A stretch of 64,000 nucleotides of DNA from Tetrahymena thermophila SB210. Taxonomy: Eukaryota; Ciliophora; Oligohymenophorea; Hymenostomatida; Tetrahymenidae. Where the stretch lies: the NCBI RefSeq assembly GCF_000189635.1, contig NW_002476167.1, forward strand, positions 1-64,000, given 5' to 3'. The position numbers and the translations under genes are program-made. Every line of letters starts with the position of its first letter. Within the stretch, counting starts at the first letter, position 1. This document shows positions 13,887 to 27,100 of this stretch, one piece after another. The notes beneath the pieces were generated by a model. That model worked only from the letters and a program-made list of their open reading frames with translations. It did not search any database and had not been told where the DNA came from.

Positions 13887-14334
13887 TTAATCTGTAGTAA
13901 GTCAGACATTTTCTTTAGAAAAAATAATTAAATATAAGCTATTTTTTTAAAGCTTGTAAATTGAGTTTTTATTTTTCTTCGAATTATTTTATTCAATCTC
14001 TTTGCAAATTATAAAATAAACTTGGCTATGACATTATTTAAGAAATATAAATTTAATTGTCAAATTTATTTTTAAATAAATAACAATTAATTGATAGTTT
14101 GAATTAATTTTAGTAATTTTTTTTAGTTAAATTTTATTTTTTGTATTTCTTCACTAACTCATTTTTTGCACTACAAGTAAAAATATATGGCATTTAAAAT
14201 TTGAAACCAAAATCTTCATATTTAAATCGATCTTTTTATTTATAATTAAAAGTAGAATGTTTATATTATGCTCTAAATTCATAATTTTGAAATATGATCT
14301 CGAATTTTGTATTTAATTAAAATTATATGATATA

Positions 14335-14490
14335 AGAGAGAAGCAATATCAAGGAGAGAATAAGAAAAAAAAAGTTAAGTATTTAAGATTCTGCAAGAAA
14401 TACTGGAATTTAAGAGATAGTATTTACATTTTTTATGTGATACTCCTATGGAACTGCTTCATTGATTAATTATAGTTTCATATGTTTTGC
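14335..14490 (+). pseudogene. Decayed fragment of the downstream 912-residue membrane protein gene
   Basis: The stretch around 14380-14480 is clearly similar to 16955-17065 inside exon 3 of the intact gene at 16206-19051. Both contain AAGAAATACTGGAATTT, GAGAT-GTATTTA, GATAC-CCT and a block matching the codons for NCLIGVPMFW. The copy lacks any sustained frame or flanking exons and lies about 2.6 kb upstream of the intact gene in the same orientation. It is a relic of a duplication of this gene region. Confidence 0.7.
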
Positions 14491-15308
14491 TAATTTATCC
14501 TTGTAAATTAATATATTTTATTATATATCATAATCCCAGATATGTATGTATGACAAATTATATTCATAAAATTTAAATTTTATAACTTAAATTAAAATAG
14601 AAAGCAAATAGCTAGCTATAATTTATTTAAAAAATAAATGATTTATACATTATAGATATTATATAATTAGAGGGTCAGATATTATTTTGAACATTCAATT
14701 TTTGGATAATTTATTTAGTATAAATGAAATAACTAGAATGAATTTATTTATTAAAATTGTAAAAAGTTGCTTTATCATTGATTCATTAATAATAAATATA
14801 TTCTACTTTTATTTAACTAATTTTAAATTATGAAACAGTCTTTAAATTATATATTATGAATGTATTTAAGTAATAGATAAATTAAATGTTCTATTCTAAT
14901 GTTTTAAACAACTAGACAAATTTTAATACTTCTTACATTTTATTATTAAATATATTATTCGCTTTTAAATAATAATATTATAGAGGCCATTAATATTAGA
15001 AGCATTGTTAATTTTTTAAAAGATTCATTTTAATTTATAATAAAATAGTTTCTTTAGAAAAAATATGTAAATACAAGCTATTTTTTTCAAAGCTTGTAGC
15101 TTGCATATTTACTCTACTTTCAATTATATTATTTGATCTCTTTGTAAATTATATAATGTGGCTATGATATTGTTTGTTTTGAGATAAGTAAATTTTTTAA
15201 TTTACATCAAATATTTAAAATAATGACACTGTTTGAACCTTTATTTAGATTATTTTAAAGCTTTCCACTTGAATTTTTATTTTACTTTCAATTGTTTTAA
15301 CAAATATA

Positions 15309-16025
15309 AAATGTGGGTGGCTATTACATTATTTTGAGATAAGATAAATTTAAGATATTAATTCTAATTTTAGATAAAAAGTTATTAGCTCAAATAATTT
15401 TTGTTATTTTTTTGTATTTATTTTATTAAACATGAATATTATTTATGCCTAAAATCTTCTGAAAAAAAATTATTTTAGTAGTTTTCAGGCCAAATATAAT
15501 AAAAAATTTTACTTCATTAATGATTTGAAAAATGTTTTATTTTTTTACTCTCTCATTTTTATTTAAATAAATTCTTATAAAATATGGTTAAAAAAAAGCC
15601 TACAATATATTACTTTTAATTACACATTTTTTAAATTTAACATAAGAAAGATAAAGATTTCATTAGTTTAATACTATGTTGAGAAAAATATCTATTTTAT
15701 TTGCGTTTAACACATAAATTATAAAAAGTGGCTATAACATTATTTTGAGATAAGATATATTCAAGATATTAATTCTAATTTTCGATAAAAAAACCATTAA
15801 ATTGAATAATTTTTGTTATTTTTTTGGTTTTATTTTATATTTATTCATAAATATTTTAACATAAAATCTTCTGAAAAAAATAATTTTTAAAATTTTCAGG
15901 TCAAATTAAATAATAAATTTTATTTCATTGATTTGAAAAATGTTTAATTTTGCTCTCATATTTTTTTTAAATAAATTCTTATAAAATATGATAAAAAAAA
16001 CTTACAATCTATTTCTTTTAATTAT
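15309..16025. repeat. Two-copy tandem repeat, about 0.42-kb period
   Basis: The block at about 15309-15640 is repeated at about 15730-16025. Shared blocks in order are ACATTATTTTGAGATAAGAT, AAGATATTAATTCTAATTTT, AAAATCTTCTGAAAAAAA, GATTTGAAAAATGTTT and AAATAAATTCTTATAAAATA. It lies directly upstream of the gene at 16206. Confidence 0.75.
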
Positions 16026-16205
16026 ATATATCTATGTTATTTGCGTTTAGCTCATAATTATTTACAGTTATATATATTGAAATATTAAAATAATATATTA
16101 TACATATATACATAATCTTTTAGAGCTTCTATTTACTTACTTAAATTATCATTCATTCATCATTAAAAAAAAATATTATTTAATTTTAAACAAAATAAAA
16201 TAAAA

Positions 16206-19051
16206 ATGAATTATTTAAATAGTAAAAAAGAAAAACTCAAATAATTATTCGAAAATAAACCAGATAAGGTTGAGATAGCTTATGATAATTAGCTTAATGA
16301 ATAAGAACTATCTTTTTTAAACCATCTTTTTGAAGAAAAAGACCTTAAAGAAAATTATGATTGGTAAAATATAAACAGAATTTTACACCAAGTGCTTACT
16401 AAATTAAGTGATATAAAATTGTATTTCAGTAAAGATGATAATTAGAGGGAAAAAGCTTATTCAGAAAACAAGTAATACATATTATAACCATCTGAAAGCT
16501 TTGGGGGAAATTAAGATCCTTCTAATATTTTAAAAAACTACTGTCCATCAAATATCAACTTTAAACCTTTACAGTATCAAATACATCCAAATCCGAATGA
16601 AATGAAACCATCTGTAATAGGAAGGTCTTTAACCAAAACTTAACTGCAAACTATTTAGTAAATCGGTACATTTACTACGTAAATCATTTTATTTTAAATA
16701 GATATTTCAATTTATTTTAATTTATCATAGAATAACTGAAGGAGGCTAAATAAAAACTTGGCAAATTTCAGAAAAATTTTTTATGTCAAGCCAATCTATC
16801 TTGAAGTTAATCAATAAAATTGGACAACCTAATTTTAGTGAAATGTATCTCAAAATAATTTTTAATGTATTTAAATTAAAAAAAATTATAAAATTATAGA
16901 TACTGCAATTCATTTACAAGGAAGAGAATTATAAATTAAACTTTTGAGGATTCTAAATTCAATAAGAAATACTGGAATTTTAGAGATGGTATTTAAACTT
17001 TGTTTTTTGATACGCCTCGGGAATTACTTAATTGTTTAATTGGAGTTCCTATGTTTTGGTATTATTACTAAGGTTTAGATTACTATATCTAAAAAATTTG
17101 GGATCAAGAAAACTTTACAAAATAATACTCAAACCTTGCTTTTAATTCAAAATTTTAAAAGATTGTTTAAGAATTCAACATGGAAAAAGCTATGGCTGAG
17201 CAAGTAAAATAGCTGTAATTGAGCTAAGAATCGTATAGATATCTTTAAAACTTGAAAATACACTTACTTGTTAGGTGTATGATGTAGTTTTTTAATTAAC
17301 AGAGTCTCATGCAAGTCTCAAACGAAATCGAGCCGTTTAAAGATGAATTTCTGTCTAATTTGATCATAAATTATTTTAAAAAGGAAATTTTAAAGTAAGA
17401 AGATAGGATAGAAAAAGTAAAAGTATTGATGGTTGAATGCTAATCAGTGCTAAGATACTACTAATTAAGGACTTATGAAAAATAAATCAACAATTTAAAT
17501 TATTAAATCTCTAGTTTGAGCTAGGAAGCACTATTTAAATTGTCTAAAAAAATCAACTATGATAAATATGATAATTACTTTTACAAAATTAAAGATCTAT
17601 GGAAAGAATTTTAATCATTTGAGTGTTTCACATGTTTTGAATACTAGATTAAAATTGTATGGATATTTATTTTTAGCACCAAGGATTGTGATAGAACTAC
17701 TGTTCATACTCTTTTCAATTTGGTTAAATAAAAAATTAAAATTAATATGAAAAAGTTAGAAGACTAAGCTGACGAAGATCACAACAATAATGACAATGAA
17801 GATGGTATTTTTGGAGGTTGCTGTTTTAGATGCTCTTGTGGGTCATATTTTTATAACTATTTTTGTCTCTATTTCTTAATTGGAATAATCTTGATTAATA
17901 TTGTATGTAGGATAATTGGAGTTTTCTATCTCTTTGTGTAAGTAGCTAAGTTAGCATTACTTTACGTATTAGCTTTATTTATTATTTTGCTACAATACTC
18001 ATATTCTGTGATTATTTATAACAAATATGTGAATCCTGAAAACCTAAATTATTCTTGCTATTTTCCAATTTTGTAAATATTAGTTGTTAACCCTATTTTA
18101 GGAGTCCTTAAAATATTCTACTCTTTATTTTAGTTGATAGTTTATTTTTTCAAGTATTTATCAATAAAGCTTAGAATACTCCCAATTTATTTAAAAAATT
18201 GCATTAATTTCATGATAATTAGATTACTAGGCTAAATCCCTGATAGAGATTCTAGTTATTGCTACTTAATTTCGAAAAATGAAGAGGATAAAGATTTATT
18301 TGGTTAAGAAGATCTAAAGCTAAAACAGAACAAGGAATCATAAGACAATTGTTTAAATGAAAAGGTTGCCTTAAAATATTTTAACATAGAATAAATACTA
18401 TTTTATATTGATCAAAAAATAAATAACTCTTACTATAAAAATTTGGAGAAAAAATTACTTCGTTAATATAATTCAAATTTAGAACAATACAAATAGATTT
18501 TGTAAATAAATTTATAATAATTACCATTTCCTAAAACAGATATTTAAGAAACACTCAATTCTAATATGTAATCTTTTAAATAAACTATTTCTTAAACCTT
18601 AGAAAGATCTTACCTAACATAATGTAAAATACAATATTAATAAGGCTGGAAGATTTACTATGAAAAAGGATACTTATAGTAAGTTTATTAGCAAATATAA
18701 GATCACTTTTTGTTATTATAAGATTAATCCCCTGAAAAATTCTCACATTTATGGTAAGAACTCTTAGTTTAAAAAGGAAATTATTATATGCTAGCTGAGC
18801 GTTTCCTGAAGGAAATGTTTAATTAGTATTTAAAAGAAGAAAAATAGTTTGATTAAAATCTATTTGATATATTCACAAAAAGCAGAAACTTCAATTTTAA
18901 CAATCCAAATTTATTATCTGAGATTAATACTCATTTAAATATTTGCTTCTTATAAGAAGCTAGGCTTTTTGAAAAAATAGATCTTAGCTTTAAGAATTAA
19001 ATACAATAACATTTTATATAAAATCTCAAAATTTAAAATAGTGTATATTGA
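16206..19051 (+). CDS. Large polytopic membrane protein of unknown function
   Basis: Three exons (16206-16678, 16731-16844, 16900-19051) with tiny introns of 52 and 55 bp, both GT...AG, are needed to keep the frame. They give 912 residues ending in TGA. The N-terminal 450 residues are soluble, with a segment FFDTPRELLNCLIGVPMFW around residue 240 and helical, charged stretches after it. Near residue 500 an acidic linker leads to a cysteine cluster GGCCFRCSCG. This is followed by several hydrophobic segments (about residues 510-660, including FLIGIILINIVCRIIGVFYL and ILVVNPILGVLKIFYSLF). A long Q/N/K-rich, probably cytoplasmic tail completes the protein. I do not recognise the family. A decayed piece of the same gene lies at 14335-14490, so this locus has been duplicated before. 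Confidence 0.8.
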
Positions 19052-19878
19052 AATCTATCTTATAATTTTCTAAATATTTATATATGTTGTATTTAAAAAA
19101 ATGATTTGTTTATTTTATAAATAGTGAACTCTAATAATTTTTTGATTAAATTTCAGAGAATATATGAATCATCTAAAAAAATTATTCTATATTTTATTGA
19201 TGAATTTAAGTCAATATATTTCAACTTTTTAATGTAAAAAATAAATATTTGAGAATTCAGTTTAGCGATTGAAATTAATATTAAAAATTAATAATTACAA
19301 ACTTTTACTCTAGGTATGGAAAAATAAGTTGTCCTTTTAGAAAGATTATTGAGAGTGAGGTTAATGAAATTTTTCGCCTTTATTATGTTATAGAGGAGAC
19401 CTTATTTCATAAGATGACAGCAAAGTGAAAACTAGTATGTGTATGAATCAATCAATCCGAGAAAAACTAAAAAATATATCCGCTAAATCATATATTTTTT
19501 TTTAAAATAATGAATAAGAAATAACTAGAAATAACAAATACTTTGAATATAATAAATGATATATTAATATCAAGCGAAATAAAATAAATTAACCCCAAAC
19601 CTCCTAAAAATAACTTTAATTAGCAATTTTGTAATAAGTAACAGAAATGAGGGAAGGAAGTTATTTATATCAGCCTCTGTTTAAAATGCAAAAATTTTTA
19701 GTAAATTTATTCAATATTAATAAAAATTCTTAAGAAATTCGTAATATCAAGTTTGAATATTCTAAAGTAATTTAAATATGAAAAAATATTTTATTAACGA
19801 TTTGATAATATTGCTGTTAATAAATAATAAGTTAAAATTATAAATTACAAAAAATATATTTATTTTATTTGTTTATTT
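19052..19878. other. Intergenic DNA between convergent genes
   Basis: The part nearest 19879 (about 19540-19878) is shared with the 3' flank of the downstream paralogue (about 21840-22158), so the duplication unit included it. A less AT-rich stretch at about 19310-19480 has no frame longer than roughly 35 codons and is unexplained. Confidence 0.55.
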
Positions 19879-21012
19879 TCAGTTGCTAAATAAGTCATAC
19901 AACGTTTGAGTAGGAGAAAATTCCATAAAATCTTTTATATTTTTTTAAAAAGCTAGAATCATTAACAAGTAAATATTACAGTTATATTTCTTATTTTTGT
20001 AGGCAAAAGGTTAGCCAAATGGATGATTTATTGTCCTAAGATTAGCAATTTATTGTATTTCCTATTCATCAAATTAATAATTTTGAACCCATGATTAGTA
20101 ATTTTCATATATTAGAAATTAAGACTCTACTAAATATTATTTAATTGTACGTTTTGAAATAAATCCCAGTGCTTGTATTATGTTTTTTTATTTATTGTTT
20201 ATCATTAAATCAATATTTTTTAAATGATTACTAGCATATGCTAAATTTTTTAAAGTTCTTAACTATTCTTGCTCATTTTCTTAAGCATTAACATTTTCTG
20301 CGCAAAATATCTTAAAGTTAATTTGAAATACATTTAACTATTTAATATCTTACTCTAGTAGCTAATTCAGCTTTTACAAGCTTGTTTAAATGTATACTTC
20401 ATTTATTTCGTGCTTAATTTATTTCCCTTAGAAATAATTATTTTCTATTACTCTAAGTATAAAGTAGACTGTAAATAACTTAGAAGAAATAGAGTCGAAT
20501 TTAAAATAAAGGTTTAAAATGAAAAGGTGCAATGCTATTCTTAAATAAGAGAAAAAATTTGCAATTAAGTCTAGCTCTTTGCTATATGAAGCTTGCATTA
20601 TAATCAGTAGCATAAATATATTTGGTAAGTTTTAATGTTCAATATAGCCAGAGAAGTATTTGACCATTATTTCTATGATTAGAAGGTCACATAATGTCAT
20701 AATCATTTCTTTCACTACAATCTTTTTATACAGCTAAGGATTGGAATACTCTAATTTTTCCTTCTATGCCAGAACATACTTAAATCTTATCAAAATACTA
20801 TTTAAATAGATAAGTATTAACTTCTACTACATCTCAAATTTTGTAAGAAAGTATAATAAAATAAAATCTTAATTATTATGACATTTTTAAATCTGAATGA
20901 AATAATAGTGTAAGCCATTGAATAAGGGTTTAATACTTAAGATTAAAAAATGAATCTAGCCAATGAGAACTAATAAAATTAAAAGCTATAACCAACGAGA
21001 GCTCTCTTCCAT
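19879..21012 (-). CDS. Tandem membrane protein paralogue A, unknown function
   Basis: A single exon of 377 residues runs from ATG at 21012 to TGA at 19879-19881. The N-terminus has a hydrophobic segment (RWLQLLILLVLIGQIHFLIL, residues 6-25). More hydrophobic stretches lie around residues 95-185, including a helix-rich MLLIIMQASYSKELDLIANF and RIALHLFILNLYF. The C-terminal 180 residues are soluble and Q/N-rich, ending in NHPFGQPFAYKNKKYNCN and a short hydrophobic piece. No catalytic or transport motif is recognised. The gene has a second complete copy immediately downstream in coordinates (22159-23292), same strand and exactly the same length. Confidence 0.8.
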
Positions 21013-22158
21013 TAAAATTTAAATGGTAATTATTAAGTAGTTTGCTTAGAGTAAACAAAATATTGTAAAAAAAGTTAATTTATGAATGATATTCATAACT
21101 TTTTATTAAATTTCAAAGATTCAAATTTAAAATAAAATCTAATTGATTATTTTACTAAATTAAATATTATGTGATATTTTCAACAAGCAAAGTATTTAAT
21201 TTTTTGATTTATTAATTTATTGTCCACAGACTTATATTTTTCTATTCTTTTTTTAATCCTTCTTCTAAAAAAATATATTATTTTAATAAATATTCTAAAA
21301 AAAATATTAAAATATTATTCAAGCAAAGATATATTAAAATTATTTAAGCAAAAATAAATAAATGAAAAAATATTCTAACAAATAAATTCTAATATTTATT
21401 AGAACTCCATTAATATGCCTTTCTTGAAGTATTCTACTCTTTTAGTCTTGCGAATTTAAATATCATATCAGAAAATCTTAAATGATAGAATATAAATAAA
21501 GATAAATTAAATTCTGCAATTTGAATTAAAAGTATGGCTCAAAGTTTGTATTTATTTTGCTTTCGATATATAAACTAAGTTAATCAATTTCTAAATTCTT
21601 AAATATTAATATGAAAAAATTAATGTAAAATATATATTTTAAATAAGCCAAATGCAATTTAATATTATTTAAATAAATAATTTTATAATAGAATTTAATT
21701 AATAATACTCATAATTTTAATTTATATCAATCTTTCTTTATGATTTTTTTATTAAATTTTTAATTATACAATCATATTTTTATTTAGATTTTATAGATAA
21801 CTATGGGATTACAAAATAATATTTTATAGTAGATATATGCATGTAAAAGTAGAAAGAATATCAAGTGAAATAAATAATAAATTAATTCCAAATCTCCTAA
21901 AAACGACTTTAATTGATTGGCTACTCACTCTGTTGTTAGTAACAGAAATAAATGACGGGAAATTATAACAACTCTTTAAAATGCAAAATTTTAAAATAAA
22001 TTTATTCAATAATCATAAAAATTCTTAAGAAATTCGAAATACCAAGTTTGAATATTCTAAAGTAATTTATTAAAATTAAAAAATATTTTATTTAGGATTT
22101 AAATATTTACAATTAGAGTTAAATTATAAATTACAAAAATATATTTATTTATTTGTTT

Positions 22159-23292
22159 TCAGTAGCTAAATAAGTCATACAAGGTTTAAGTAGGAGAAAA
22201 ATCCATATAATCTTTTATGTTTTTTTAAAAAGCTAGAATCATTAACAAATAAATATTAAAGTTATATTTTTTATTTTTGTACACAAATGGTTAGCTAAAT
22301 GGATGGTTTATATTCCTAAGATTAGCAATTTATTATATTTCTTATTCATCAAATTAATAATTATGAACCCACGATTAATAGTTTTCTTAAAGAAGAAATT
22401 AAGATTCTACTAAATATTATTTAATTGTAAGCTTTGAAATAAATCCTATTGCTATTATTATGTCTTTTTCTCTATCGTTGATTATTAAATCAATCTTTTT
22501 TAAATGATTTTTAGCATATGCTAAATTTTTTAAAGTTCTTAATTATTCTTACTAGTTTTCTTAAAGATTAACATTTTCATTACAAAATATCTTAAATATA
22601 ACTTAAAATGCATTTAGCTATTGAGAATCTTACTCCAGTAGCTAATTCAGCTTTTGCAAGCATGTTTAAATGTTTATTTCATTTATTTAGTATTTAATTT
22701 ATTTTCCTTAGAAATAATTGTTTCCTACTACTCTAAGTATAAAGTAGGCTGTAAATAACTTAGAAGAAATTGAATCAAATTCAAAATAAAGGTTTAAAAA
22801 AAATAGATGGAGTGCTATTCTTAAATAAGAGGCAAAAGTTCCAATTAAGTCTAGTTCTTTGCTAAATGAAGCTTGTGTTATAATCATAAGTATAAATATA
22901 TTAGGTAAATTTTAATGTTCAATATAGCCAGAGAAATATTTGACCATTATTTCTATGATGAGAAGGTCACATAATGTCATAATTATCTCTTTCACTTCAA
23001 TCTTTTTAAATAGCTAAGGATTGGAATACTCTAATTTTTCCTACCATGCAAGAACCTACTTAAATCTTATCAAAATGCAATTTAAATAGATCAGTATTAA
23101 CTTCTACTACATTTAAAATTTTGAAAGAAAGTATATCAAAATAAAATCTTAATTATTATGACATTTTTAAATCCGAATGAAATATTAGGGATAGCCATTG
23201 AATAAGGGTTTAAAATTTTCGTTTAAAGATAAAATCTAGCTATAGAGGGTGAACAAAATTAAAAGCTACAACCAGCGAGAACTCTCTTCCAT
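22159..23292 (-). CDS. Tandem membrane protein paralogue B, unknown function
   Basis: A single exon of 377 residues, the same length as its neighbour at 19879-21012. I checked the frame codon by codon for TGA and found none before 22159. Homology extends through the coding region and into roughly 300 bp of 3' flank, so the duplicated unit is about 2.3 kb. Both copies keep an open frame of identical length, which suggests selection on both. The layout is as in paralogue A: N-terminal membrane segment, further hydrophobic helices in the first half, soluble Q/N-rich second half. Confidence 0.8.
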
Positions 23293-24144
23293 CAAAATTT
23301 AAATGGTAATAATGAAGTAGATTACTTAGAGGCAACAAAATATTGCAAAAAAAGACAATTTATTAATGCTTATCATAACTTTTTAATAATTTTCAAAGCT
23401 TCAAATTCAAAATATTTAATTAATTAATTAATTATTTTTCTGAGTCAAATATTTATTATGTTATATTTTTTCTATTCCTACTTTAATTCTTCTACTAAAA
23501 AAGTAAATAATTTAATATAATATATTTAATAATAAAATATTAGAATATTTAACAGGTTAATATTTAAGTTTTAAATTATTTGACAAGAATAAAAAAATAA
23601 ATGAAAAAATATTCTTATTAATAAATAAATTATAATATTCTAAAATTCATATCAAAAAACTTATCTGATAAAATATAAATAAAGTAAGCTAAATTAAATT
23701 TAGCTAATTTGAAATAAAAAAATAATAAGCTTGGCTCAAATTTATTTGTTTTTTGTTTTCTATTTATAAATTAAGTTAATTTCTCAATTCTTAAATATTA
23801 AAATGAATATAAAATATATATTTTAAATAAATTGGAATTAATTTTAATTTGTAGTAGGAAGTGTTGCTGAGCTATACTGCTATTTTTATGTGCTCATAAT
23901 TATCTATATATTTATTATTTATTTTAGTAATATTAATTTAAATTATCTCTAAAAAGCATAAGAAAAGCCTGTCTAAGAATACAAAAAATAAATAAAAGTA
24001 TTTAAATATAATTAAATTGTTTAATGTTGTTTTCTAATGATAGTAAATAAATTTTATACTTACTTTTTATAGTTTATCTTTACATATAAATTTGGTTTGT
24101 TTTATTGATTAATATTTAAGTTAATTTTATTAGATTTTGCCTAT
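23293..24144. other. Intergenic AT-rich DNA
   Basis: Spacer of about 850 bp between the membrane protein pair and the receptor array. A weak similarity to 21060-21600 (upstream flank of paralogue A) suggests the 5' flank was duplicated too. No gene seen. Confidence 0.5.
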
Positions 24145-27100
24145 TCAAGAATTAAAAAGGACTGATATAAATTCTTACTCATCATTAAAATTCTCTTCAT
24201 TTCTCAATTAAATAATTTTAGAAATAAATTTATTTTCTTCATTAAATGATTCATATTCTATTAAAGAAGAGCTATTATCAAAGGTATTAGTTTTTTATAA
24301 TGAAAATTCTTTTAAGTGATAAACAATAGGCTTTTAATATTTAATAATTTCTTATTAAGTCATAAATTTACTATTTAAAAAAAAACAGTCGTTTTCTTGG
24401 TTTTTAGAAAATAGCAAAATAACTTTTTTATTCTGATGTTTTAACATTCTTTATATTTCTTCATTTTCATTTTTATTTTGATTGAATTTTAGAGATACTT
24501 AATCACTTATTTTCAAATAATAAATAGAATTTAAAGATGAAAATAATGCCTCCTACCAATATAGTTATTTTTTTGTTTCGACTTCGATTATTGTTTTATA
24601 AATTTCCTTAAATGAGTTTATTATTAAATTTAAGTGCTGCATATTTTTGATAATGGTAAAAGGCATGAATGTATGTATTTCTGTATCAAAAATTAGTATC
24701 TAAATTCTATCATGGCCTTAAAAGAAATTAGATTTTTAAAGGCTTTAAAGGCATAATTCAACACAGTAGAGTATTATTTATAATAATCCAACTAAAGCAA
24801 AATAATTAAATCGATTGGAGGATTTGAACTGCTTAAAAACTATTCTTTATCTTCATTTACCAGATTTTTGAGCTGAGTATTATTAGTATAATCAATAAGT
24901 TGGCTTAAGTGATAAATTGCTTTTTTTCTTAAACAAGGACTGTAGAAACTACCTTCTTCTATACTTTAAGTAAATAAATAAATTGCTTCTAAGTGTTTGT
25001 TTTTATTTTATTGAATCAATGCTTACAAAAAAATGTGTCTACTTTTCTGGATTTGAATTATTTATTTATTTAAACATGGATTTAAATTTTACATTACAGT
25101 TTGCCTCTGGTTTTTCTTTCCATAAAATTAGGCTTATATTGACTCATCCATGATGTTATCTTTAACTTATGAATTACCTAATAGCATCTTCTCTTTATAA
25201 ATGAGTTTTTAAACTTAAAAATTATTAGTCTATCCTAAAAATATAAATATCTCAATTATTTCCTAGTATAGAAATATTTTGAAAATATCTGAAAAGCTAG
25301 ATTCATTATTTTCCATAAATCTCAAAATGATCTAAAAGATTTCTAAAGATTAGTTTAATTCTTTATTTACTTGTTAAATAATTTCATTTAAATTTATAGG
25401 CTATTTTATATGATTGTTATTAATTTAGTTGTTTAATAATTAGTTTTTTCCAAAAATTTTTTAGTTTTAATCATTATAATAAAATTATAGAGCTTATTGC
25501 TTAATGCAATGTGCTTATGAAAATATTCTTTTTACTAAAAGCAAAATTGGTTTTTCATCACTATTTTAAGATTTATTTAAGATTTTATAGCCCATTAGGC
25601 TGTAATAATCAACTCCTAATGAGTCTAAGCTAAGCTAAATAGATGATTCGAAATATTCTTATGAAATACTATAATTTTAGTTTAGAAGAGATACAAGACC
25701 TAAGTTGTAATAACATCTGCCCAGTCCTATTTAATTTTATAGTTGCTAAAATGTAGACTTAGCCATACTAAAATGAAAGAGAGAGTTAGTGTAATCTTCA
25801 GAGTTATATTTTTGAGCATCTATTGAGTAGTTTATGAGTCTTTCAAGATCTTAAAAAACTTATTTAATAATTTTCATTTCTAAGAATAAAGGTTTTAGAC
25901 CTTTCAGAATTTAATTTTTATCTTCCTATTTATTTTTAATAAGTTTGTCATTTAACAAAGATTTAGTGCTCTTTTCAGTAATTGTTTTAAATGTACTTGT
26001 ATTTGATTAAAAGTTAGTTTTATTTCCTGGGATATTTTACTCTAAAATAGACTAATTTCCTATTATTTATGATTACTAGACACATTCATTTATTTTTTAA
26101 GAGATCATAGGAATCTAAGATGGTGATTAAGTGTTATTGTTATTATTTAAGCTTAAAAATTCAGATACTTCTTTAAAATCTTATTTAATTTTTTAATGAT
26201 TAACCTAGTATTTTTATTGATTATATGTTGATTATTATTTACTTTATTAATTTGATATTGTCAAATTTTAAGATTAAAAAATCGAACTATCTTGTAATTA
26301 ATGCTATTTTTAGATTTAATTATTATTTTTATTTATTTTATTAGAATTTTACCAAAACTTTTAAAATAAATTTAACTTTTAAGCAGATTTAAAAGATAAA
26401 CTAGGTCTGTTTTTAATTTATTTAAACTTCTTTTATATTTTTTATTAAATTTATATTTCAATTTTGTTTTGATTTCCACTTGTCTGATATGTTAATTATT
26501 CCAAGTAACTCTTCTCTAAAAATATTATAAGCATTTCAATAGGATTTTAAATTTAAAACACCAAAAAAAAACCATAATTACTAATAAATATTAGTATTAT
26601 TATACTAAGTAAAGCAAATCCAATTAACAAATAAGCCTTAATAATATTTGTATTTAATATGTTAAACAATTTCAGTTAATCACTATTATCAGTTATTACT
26701 CTTGCCAACAATAAGATTGCATAAGAGTATGGTTTTTAAGTATTAATCCCTTTAAGCTTGCTCTAAATAGGAAATACAATACTCATCCTTAATTAAAAAT
26801 AAAATAAATTAATTCAATAAAAAATGCTAGGGTTTTTTATTAAAAAAAATAAATTATAAATGAATAAATAGGGTATTAACAGGCAATAATTAAATTTAAA
26901 TAATTTTACTATTTTTATCCAAATCTTTCCCAGCTTGAGTAAAGTTAATCCAAATTTGTTTAGCTATCAATCTAATAATTTCCAGTTTTAATGAATTATA
27001 TGGTTTAGTTTAATTTGCTCATAAATTATTATTTTTATGATAAGCAAATATCCATCTCTTCATTAGAATTATTGCAAAATTAATTAATATTTAAAAATTC

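Larger units (their letters stand above)
13320..15190. repeat. Diverged direct repeats in gene-poor spacer
   Basis: A block starting near 13360 recurs from about 14810, roughly 1.45 kb downstream, with recognisable but diverged identity (shared runs such as CTTTAAATTATATATT). A sub-block with TTCTTTAGAAAA, AAGCTATTTTTTT and TTTGCAAATTATA appears at about 13640-13765, 13900-14040 and 15040-15180, with a weaker fourth copy near 15250-15320. A 100-N gap (13787-13886) interrupts the array. The sequence is non-coding as far as I can see. Confidence 0.6.

Noticed and set aside
21824-22009. 61-codon minus-strand frame after membrane paralogue B
   Set aside because: It lies in the duplicated 3' flank; the corresponding flank of paralogue A does not preserve the frame, so it is not a shared exon or gene.
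24520-24760. An intron to explain the frame change in receptor gene 1
   Set aside because: No GT...AG pair of realistic length restores the frame, paralogues have no intron here, and alignment shows a simple 2-bp insertion.
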